DNA of 64,000 bases. Source: Acidimicrobiales bacterium (GTDB taxonomy: Bacteria; Actinomycetota; Acidimicrobiia; Acidimicrobiales; Aldehydirespiratoraceae). The notes beneath the pieces are model-generated. The model was not told where the DNA came from and searched no databases. It was given only the letters and a program-made list of their open reading frames with translations. Each line of letters opens with the position of its first letter. The stretch's first letter is position 1. The translations under genes and the position numbers were made by a program. Location of the stretch: positions 1 through 64,000 of the forward strand of contig JAJCXY010000053.1 of NCBI GenBank assembly GCA_029263215.1. The letters run 5' to 3'. Positions 59,079 to 64,000 of this stretch are shown here, piece after piece.

Positions 59079-61400
59079 TCAGATGCCGCGCTCTCGAACC
59101 TTTGCGGCCAAATCGAGACGGAAGAGGCTTCGTAGTCCTGGCATCTGAGCCATCACCGCGGCGACCACGATCAGGGCGACGCTCAGCAGCAGCGACATCG
59201 TGGTGATGCCGGGATCGAAGCGGAACTGGGCGGTGGAGAACTGGGCCAGAAACGCCGCCCCCAGTATCCGTCCGATGATCAGGCCGGGGATGATTCCACC
59301 GAACGCGGTGACCAGATTCTCGAGAGTGATCGTGCGCCGAATCCAGGACCTTCCGACACCGTTGGCCTGAAGATTCGCCACCTCGCTCTCGCGCTCGCCG
59401 ATGGTGACCGTCATGGCGTTGAAGATGAGGGCGACGGCCATGACCATTGCGAAGGCGAGCATCAGGCCCACGAAGAATCGACTTGCGGCCAGCAGCGATT
59501 CGGCCTGGTTGGCGATGGCGACGTGATCCTCCAGCGCGACCACAGCCGGATGTTCCACCAATAGGGTTCGGACCGAGCTGTGGTCGTCGTCGCTGTCGAG
59601 GGTGAGCACTACCATCGGAGGGGGCGCACCAGTCAGTTCGGCCCAGGTCTGCACCGGGAGATAGCTGAATCCCGAGATCGGCTCATCAACGAAACCGGCC
59701 ACCACGACCGCTGTCTCCACCGCAAATCCCGGAAGGGCCATCTCGACGACGTCGCCAACCTCGACCGCGAGATCATCGCGGGCCGCGGTGCCGAGAACGA
59801 TCCCATCGGTGGTGATCGTCGACGCGAACTCGTGGGCCTGCGAACCCTGTTCGTAGACCTGAAGTTGCTGGGCCGCGAAGCCGGCCTCGCTCTGGAACAA
59901 CACCGGAGCCTGCATGTAACCCTCGGCCGCGGCCACTCCGTCGACGAGAGCAAGGGCGCCAAGAGTGTCTTCATCGGCGTTGCCGTCGAGGGCCACCACG
60001 AGGTCGCGCTGGTCGACCTCGTGGAACTGGCGGGTGAACACCTCGTTGATCGAGTCGTTCATCACGAACGCGGAGACGATCAAGATGAGGGCAAGCACCA
60101 CCCCGAACATCGTGGCGGCCGAGCGGCGGCGCTGACGACCGATGTTGCGTACCGCCACGAGGGCCCAGCTGGGAGTCCGGCGCGGGAGAAGTTTCTCGAG
60201 CCAGCTGTGGCGGCCGATGGCAATATCGCCGAGAGGCCGCATCGCGGTGGCGGGAGCGATGCGAGCCGCCGCTCGAGCCGGGAGGTAGCCGGCGACCAGG
60301 CCCATGAGTGCGCTCACTGCGAGCGCGATGATCCATGTGGATGGGTTGAGGTCGCGGCTGGTGAAAGGAATCGAGAGGAAGGAGGTGTAGGCGCCGGTGG
60401 CATACCAGCCGCCCACCGCACCGAGCGCCACCGCAGGAATACCACCGATCATCGCGGTGACGAGGCCATACGCGGCGAAGTGGCGGACTATCTCGCGCTG
60501 GCCGAACCCGAATGCCCGCAGCATGCCGATCTCGGCTCGCTGGCTCTGGATCAGGCGGCTGAGCAGCACCGAAGTTGCCAGCGCGGCGACTCCGAGGAAG
60601 AGAACCGGGAACAGCACCGCCATCTGGCGAAAGCCCTCCACGTCGCTCTGCAGGGCTTGATCGCTCGGATGATGGGCCCGGTCGTAGGCGTCGGTGGCGC
60701 CGAACCCGAAGGCCGCGGCCGTGACCTCGGCTGCGGCATCGGCATCGTGGTCGGTCACGGTGGCCAGTACCTGATTCGACCCGGGCGGAGCCAACGGTTC
60801 GGCCAGTTCGTGTGAGGTGAACACCACACCGAATCCCAGTGGGTCGGCCAGCAGTTCTTCTGAGCTGGGCGCCATCCACAGCCACTCCGGCGAGGCGACG
60901 ATCCCGACGACCTCGCCTTCGATCCAACCCGATGGTCCGAACAACTCGACGTGTGAGCCCACGGTGAGATCGAAGTTGTCGGCGGTGTTCGACTCCATCA
61001 GGATGCCGTTGTCGATTGCCGGGTCGAGGTAGCTGCCTTCGACGATGACGAGCTGGTTGAGTTCGGGCTGCCCTCCCGCGGGCACGCTCTGGAGTCTTCC
61101 GATGATGGCACCCTGGCCGAGATCCATCGAGATGTCGGTGCTCACCCTCTGCTCGATGGTGTCGACGGACGCGAGAGAAGCGATCGCCGACGCGACGGAG
61201 TCGTCGCCGTGGGCCCAGACGTCGGCGAAGGCGGTCTGCTCGTAGGTCTCGTCGTAGGACCGCTGAAGGTTGCGGTACATGTCCCAAGAGACCACGAATA
61301 GGCCAACGCCGATGAGAACAGTGGCGGCGACGGCGATCACCTGACGCCGCTTCTGGCGGAGATCGCGTCTGAGCTTGGGACGGAGTACCGATGTGCTCAT
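59079..61400 (-). CDS. FtsX-like ABC transporter permease
   Basis: The protein has 773 residues. An N-terminal helix (VIAVAATVLIGVGLFVVSW) is followed by a large extracellular region, then FtsX blocks near residues 260-380 (LFPVLFLGVAALATSVLLS) and a second set near 640-760 (MLAFAMVMAVALIFNAMTV). It is the membrane partner of the ATPase overlapping its start by 4 bases. It is a separate system from the one at 48.5-51.5 kb and is under a TetR regulator. The substrate is unknown. Confidence 0.87.
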   Translation of the reverse strand: MSTSVLRPKLRRDLRQKRRQVIAVAATVLIGVGLFVVSWDMYRNLQRSYDETYEQTAFADVWAHGDDSVASAIASLASVDTIEQRVSTDISMDLGQGAIIGRLQSVPAGGQPELNQLVIVEGSYLDPAIDNGILMESNTADNFDLTVGSHVELFGPSGWIEGEVVGIVASPEWLWMAPSSEELLADPLGFGVVFTSHELAEPLAPPGSNQVLATVTDHDADAAAEVTAAAFGFGATDAYDRAHHPSDQALQSDVEGFRQMAVLFPVLFLGVAALATSVLLSRLIQSQRAEIGMLRAFGFGQREIVRHFAAYGLVTAMIGGIPAVALGAVGGWYATGAYTSFLSIPFTSRDLNPSTWIIALAVSALMGLVAGYLPARAAARIAPATAMRPLGDIAIGRHSWLEKLLPRRTPSWALVAVRNIGRQRRRSAATMFGVVLALILIVSAFVMNDSINEVFTRQFHEVDQRDLVVALDGNADEDTLGALALVDGVAAAEGYMQAPVLFQSEAGFAAQQLQVYEQGSQAHEFASTITTDGIVLGTAARDDLAVEVGDVVEMALPGFAVETAVVVAGFVDEPISGFSYLPVQTWAELTGAPPPMVVLTLDSDDDHSSVRTLLVEHPAVVALEDHVAIANQAESLLAASRFFVGLMLAFAMVMAVALIFNAMTVTIGERESEVANLQANGVGRSWIRRTITLENLVTAFGGIIPGLIIGRILGAAFLAQFSTAQFRFDPGITTMSLLLSVALIVVAAVMAQMPGLRSLFRLDLAAKVRERGI

Positions 61401-62083
61401 CGGTTCGTGTCCGAGACGATGCGGCCATCGACCATCCGGATGACGCGGCTCGCGTGTTCGGTGATCGATTCGTCGTGGGTGACGAGCACAACCGTGCGCA
61501 TCTCGCCGTTGAGCTCGTCGAGGAGGTCGAGTACGTGCTTGCCTGCAGCCTGGTCGAGCGCACCGGTCGGTTCATCACACAAGAGCAGGGGGCTGTTTTT
61601 GGCCAGGGCCCTGGCCACGGCCACTCGCTGCTGCTGGCCACCCGACAGAGCCGACGGGAATCGATCGAGATGGTCGGCGAGACCGACCGAACCGAGGGTG
61701 CGCTCGGCATCGCTGCGATCTCCTCCGTTGAGGGCGGCGATCAGCTCCACGTTTTCGACCGCGGTGAGGGTGGGGACCAGGTTGTAGAACTGGAAGATGA
61801 AAGCGACGTGGTCGCGGCGAAAGGCAGTGAGAGCTCGGTCGTCGAGCCCGGCCAGCGACTGGTCGTCCACCACAACCTCGCCCGACGTAGCGGCATCGAT
61901 GCCTCCGATCACGTTGAGGAGGGTGGTCTTGCCCGAGCCCGACGGCCCGAGGAGCACCACGAACTCGCCGCGGTCGATCGTCAGGGCGAGACCATCGAGC
62001 GCTCGGACCTCCGTTTCCCCTTCGCCGTAGGTGCGGGTGACGTTGTCGAGTGCGACGAGTGGTGGATCGACGGTTGCCGGCAT
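61397..62083 (-). CDS. LolD/MacB-type ABC transporter ATP-binding protein
   Basis: The protein has 228 residues from ATG 62083; the track start 62155 is inside tetR. Walker A is LGPSGSGKTTLLN, the signature LSGGQQQRVAVARAL and Walker B LLLCDEPTGALD. It overlaps the tetR stop as TGATG and the permease start as ATGA, giving one tetR-ATPase-permease operon. Confidence 0.9.
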   Translation of the reverse strand: MPATVDPPLVALDNVTRTYGEGETEVRALDGLALTIDRGEFVVLLGPSGSGKTTLLNVIGGIDAATSGEVVVDDQSLAGLDDRALTAFRRDHVAFIFQFYNLVPTLTAVENVELIAALNGGDRSDAERTLGSVGLADHLDRFPSALSGGQQQRVAVARALAKNSPLLLCDEPTGALDQAAGKHVLDLLDELNGEMRTVVLVTHDESITEHASRVIRMVDGRIVSDTNR

Positions 62084-62688
62084 CAGGGTGTCTCTTCTGT
62101 GGGGGGAGGGGTGAACAGTCCGGAGCCGAGCACATCCATGCCGGTACGAGCCCATCGTCGGAGTCCCTCGGGACTCATGAGGTCGATGCCGAGATGTCGT
62201 TGGGCGTGTCCGCGTAGGAGCATCGCGCCGAGATCCGCCGCCAACAGGTAGATCGCCAACATGGGACTGTCGTCGATATCGGATCGAACGAGACCACTGG
62301 CCTGCATGTCGTCCATTTCGGAGAGGGTGAGCTCGAAGAGACGGTCGAACAGGGATTCACCGGCCGTGCCGCCCTCGACGATCGATCGCGACATGTAATC
62401 GATCATCGCCGGCTGTTCGGCGAACCGGGTGAACAGGGCGACACTGTCGTCGCCTGCCCCGTGCTCGGCAAACCCGTCGAGCACCGTGGCAACGAACTCC
62501 ACCACGAAGTCGTCGACTGCTTCCCGAAGCCCGTCCTTGGAGCCGAAGTGGTGGACGATCAGGGCAGGGGACACGTCGGCATCGGCTGCGATTGCCCGTA
62601 GCGACGAGCCGGCCACGCCTTGGGAGGCAAATCGTTCGAGGGCCGCGTGGCGGATTTTGGCTTGCGCAGTCAGATCGATTGAACGCAT
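62083..62688 (-). CDS. TetR-family regulator of the ABC operon
   Basis: The protein has 201 residues. The HTH is SLRAIAADADVSPALIVHHFGSKDGL near residues 28-55. ATG 62688 lies only 2 bases from a perfect 12-base palindrome, so autoregulation is likely, and translation may begin on a leaderless or very short leader. It is coupled to the ABC ATPase gene by a TGATG overlap. The effector is probably a toxic or membrane-active compound exported by the transporter (inference). Confidence 0.86.
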   Translation of the reverse strand: MRSIDLTAQAKIRHAALERFASQGVAGSSLRAIAADADVSPALIVHHFGSKDGLREAVDDFVVEFVATVLDGFAEHGAGDDSVALFTRFAEQPAMIDYMSRSIVEGGTAGESLFDRLFELTLSEMDDMQASGLVRSDIDDSPMLAIYLLAADLGAMLLRGHAQRHLGIDLMSPEGLRRWARTGMDVLGSGLFTPPPTEETP

Positions 62689-62690
62689 GT

Positions 62691-62702
62691 TTAGTATACT
62701 AA
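62691..62702. promoter_or_regulatory. perfect AT-rich palindrome at the tetR start
   Basis: TTAGTATACTAA is a perfect 12-base palindrome in GC-rich DNA, ending 2 bases before the tetR ATG on the minus strand. It contains a TATACT sequence resembling a -10 box, so repressor binding could block RNA polymerase or the start site itself. Confidence 0.6.
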
Positions 62703-62721
62703 CCAGACGTTCAGCCTCTTG

Positions 62722-63726
62722 CTACGCGGAGAAATCGGAATAATGACGTCGAGCGACGTCGGGGTGTGATCGCAGCCTGATCTTCAGGTTGTTCTCTCCG
62801 AAGAGGGTGTGAACGGGATCGTCGGGGTTTGTGTTGTCGCCACCGCGTGCCTGCTCGCGGAGCAGAGGGGGAAGCTCCACTGATCCGAATCGCGCTTCGA
62901 ACCGTGGGTTGAAGAAGAAGGCCACAGAGATCCGATCGTCGACGCCACTCGGGCTCACCACCCGATGGGGAGTGGCTCTCAGGTAGCCATCGGTCGCCCG
63001 TTGCAGCATCTCGCCGAGGTTCATGATGTAAGCCCCGTCGATAGCCGGAACATCGACGAACTCGCCGTCGATCTCGACCTGTAGACCACCGACCGCGTCT
63101 TGGAGGATGAAGGTGAGCAAGCCCGAATCGTGATGGCGACCCACCCCCTGGCTTGGCCGGCCCGGAGCGCGAGCGGGGTACCGGATGATCTTCAGGTGTA
63201 CGTCCGACTCGGGCAGGAAGCCGGCGTCGAAATGGTCGATCGCCTGTCCGAGCCCCAAGGCGAGGGCCCGCAGCGCATCGAGGCCCAGCGATTCAAGACC
63301 CGCCATCCAATCGAGCACGGTGGGCTGCATGGTGGGAAGGCTCGCCGGCCACTGGTTGGGTCCCCTCAGGCGCCGCCAAAGCGGTAGCGAGTCGGCCGCT
63401 GGCGCCGCTTGCTCGGGCCCCACGTCGAGCTGGTCACGCCAATCGGCCGCGCCGGCCGTTCGCTCGTCGCCGAGCACGGTGTAGCCACGAAAGGCGGCGC
63501 TGTTCACGATGGCCAGCAATTCGCGCTCTTCGGCGGGGAGAGCAAAGAACGACCGGGCTGCGGCGAGAAGCTCCAGATCCCGCGACCGATCGACCCCGTG
63601 GCCGGTGATATAGGCGAAGCCGGGCCCGTGGCAGGCCTCGCGTAGATCGTTGGCGAAGGCACGACCCTCAGCGCTGGTCGGGTCGGCCCTGAACGCGCTG
63701 ATGTCGAGGACGGGGATTCTGGTCAT
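62722..63726 (-). CDS. isopenicillin-N-synthase-like Fe(II)/2-oxoglutarate oxygenase
   Basis: The protein has 334 residues from ATG 63726 (MTRIPVLDISAFRAD); the track start 63894 reads into the sulfatase gene. Iron ligands are GRHHDSGLLTFIL (HxD) and RATPHRVVS; DDRISVAFFFN gives the RxS motif for 2-oxoglutarate. EACHGPGFAYITGHGVD is the N-terminal dioxygenase domain. It is coupled to the upstream sulfatase gene by ATGA. The substrate is unknown. It is a distant paralogue of the enzyme at 39361. Confidence 0.87.
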   Translation of the reverse strand: MTRIPVLDISAFRADPTSAEGRAFANDLREACHGPGFAYITGHGVDRSRDLELLAAARSFFALPAEERELLAIVNSAAFRGYTVLGDERTAGAADWRDQLDVGPEQAAPAADSLPLWRRLRGPNQWPASLPTMQPTVLDWMAGLESLGLDALRALALGLGQAIDHFDAGFLPESDVHLKIIRYPARAPGRPSQGVGRHHDSGLLTFILQDAVGGLQVEIDGEFVDVPAIDGAYIMNLGEMLQRATDGYLRATPHRVVSPSGVDDRISVAFFFNPRFEARFGSVELPPLLREQARGGDNTNPDDPVHTLFGENNLKIRLRSHPDVARRHYSDFSA

Positions 63727-64000
63727 CGGCGGGCCTCCAGAATGTCGGCCCAATGACCGCGGTCCGTCTGGCGCAGGCGTTGGAGATAGGCAGCGAGATG
63801 GCCCCGCACGTGATAGGGCCCGCCTTCGTCGAGCACCACCTCGATCGGGTCGCGCTGATCGCCGAGAGCCCGACTCAGCTGGTTGCTGGTCCATTCCTGC
63901 AGCATCGTGGCCGCCTGGGTGGTGAGGTCGGCGTTCACCGCGGCCAGATCGTTCAGCTCGTGGGGGTCATCGACCACATCGAACAGCATCTCGTCGGCCC
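63723..64000 (-). CDS. sulfatase family protein, C-terminal fragment (5' end outside window)
   Basis: Only the last 91 or so residues are visible, and the frame is open to the window edge. MLFDVVDDPHELNDLAA matches the ELYDLxxDPxExxNLA motif near the end of arylsulfatases and phosphonate-monoester hydrolases. The catalytic Cys/Ser formylglycine site would lie beyond base 64000. The Met of the track ORF is internal, not a start. It overlaps the oxygenase gene by 4 bases, so both may act on one sulphated compound. Confidence 0.7.
   Translation of the reverse strand, partial: ADEMLFDVVDDPHELNDLAAVNADLTTQAATMLQEWTSNQLSRALGDQRDPIEVVLDEGGPYHVRGHLAAYLQRLRQTDRGHWADILEARR

Noticed and set aside
59580-60815. 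Rightward ORF of 411 aa
   Set aside because: Shadow of the FtsX-like permease, His/Arg/Gly-rich without motifs.
1-64000. tRNA, rRNA, CRISPR arrays, insertion sequences, prophage or integrase
   Set aside because: No regularly spaced repeats, transposase or integrase motifs and no tRNA-like cloverleaf stood out by eye; a tRNAscan or repeat search was not possible here.

Overview
The window is GC-rich, densely packed bacterial DNA with mostly coding sequence, very short gaps and many ATGA/GTGA start-stop overlaps. The gene families point to a high-GC actinobacterium, possibly an Acidimicrobiia-like lineage. They include SCP-x type thiolase with a DUF35 partner, WS/DGAT acyltransferase, many acyl-CoA dehydrogenases and crotonases, TetR regulators, LolD/FtsX ABC systems and NAD-type short 6-phosphogluconate dehydrogenase. 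This taxonomic reading is inference from gene content; no rRNA or marker gene lies in the window.

Region 1 (1-18.7 kb) is the centrepiece. It is an apparently complete anaerobic benzoyl-CoA module. A rightward operon (2745-12219) carries a DUF35 protein, a thiolase, a PrpF-family isomerase, a three-subunit molybdenum enzyme of the 4-hydroxybenzoyl-CoA reductase type, and the three Thauera-type post-dearomatisation enzymes (6-hydroxycyclohexenecarbonyl-CoA dehydrogenase, 6-oxocyclohexenecarbonyl-CoA hydrolase, dienoyl-CoA hydratase). A leftward operon (18590-12230) carries a TetR regulator, the four subunits of an ATP-dependent class I benzoyl-CoA reductase in the bzd order N-O-P-Q, a small cysteine protein and a PaaK-family CoA ligase. 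The two operons converge with about 10 bp between them. Their distal promoter regions carry palindromes that share the half-site CCGGTCGGT, so one TetR protein may control both. At the far left a third, leftward pair encodes an isopropylmalate-synthase-like protein and indolepyruvate:ferredoxin oxidoreductase alpha, a possible source of reduced ferredoxin. No ferredoxin gene was found.

Region 2 (18.7-26.9 kb) has a hemerythrin divergent from the TetR/reductase operon, 3-hydroxyanthranilate 3,4-dioxygenase, a carbamate kinase/YgeW/YgeY module resembling part of the E. coli yge-yqe gene set, a TetR DNA-binding protein fused to a hotdog thioesterase domain, a benzoate-CoA-ligase-like enzyme and another TetR.

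Region 3 (26.9-38.1 kb) is a rightward acyl-CoA catabolic operon: three acyl-CoA dehydrogenases, two crotonases with atypical active sites, an amidohydrolase, an alcohol dehydrogenase, a limonene-epoxide-hydrolase-like protein, RidA and cupin. It is followed by WS/DGAT and an amidase. The natural substrate is unknown.

Region 4 (38.1-48.3 kb) has a SigZ-like ECF sigma factor with a DUF2703 protein, a 2-oxoglutarate/IPNS-like oxygenase, and a probable lysine or beta-amino-acid degradation operon (KamA-family radical SAM, CoA-transferase A/B, class III aminotransferase, ALDH7-type semialdehyde dehydrogenase, saccharopine/lysine dehydrogenase-like). A second ECF sigma factor with an ABM-like small protein follows.

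Region 5 (48.5-64 kb) has a LolD/FtsX ABC transporter with a LuxR-type two-component system, an operon joining malic enzyme, a formate/nitrite channel and the oxidative pentose phosphate enzymes (gnd, zwf, pgl), a second FtsX-type ABC system with a TetR regulator, an IPNS-like oxygenase, and the C-terminal end of a sulfatase cut by the window edge. I saw no tRNA, rRNA, CRISPR array, transposase or attachment site. No gene-free stretch exceeds about 300 bases.
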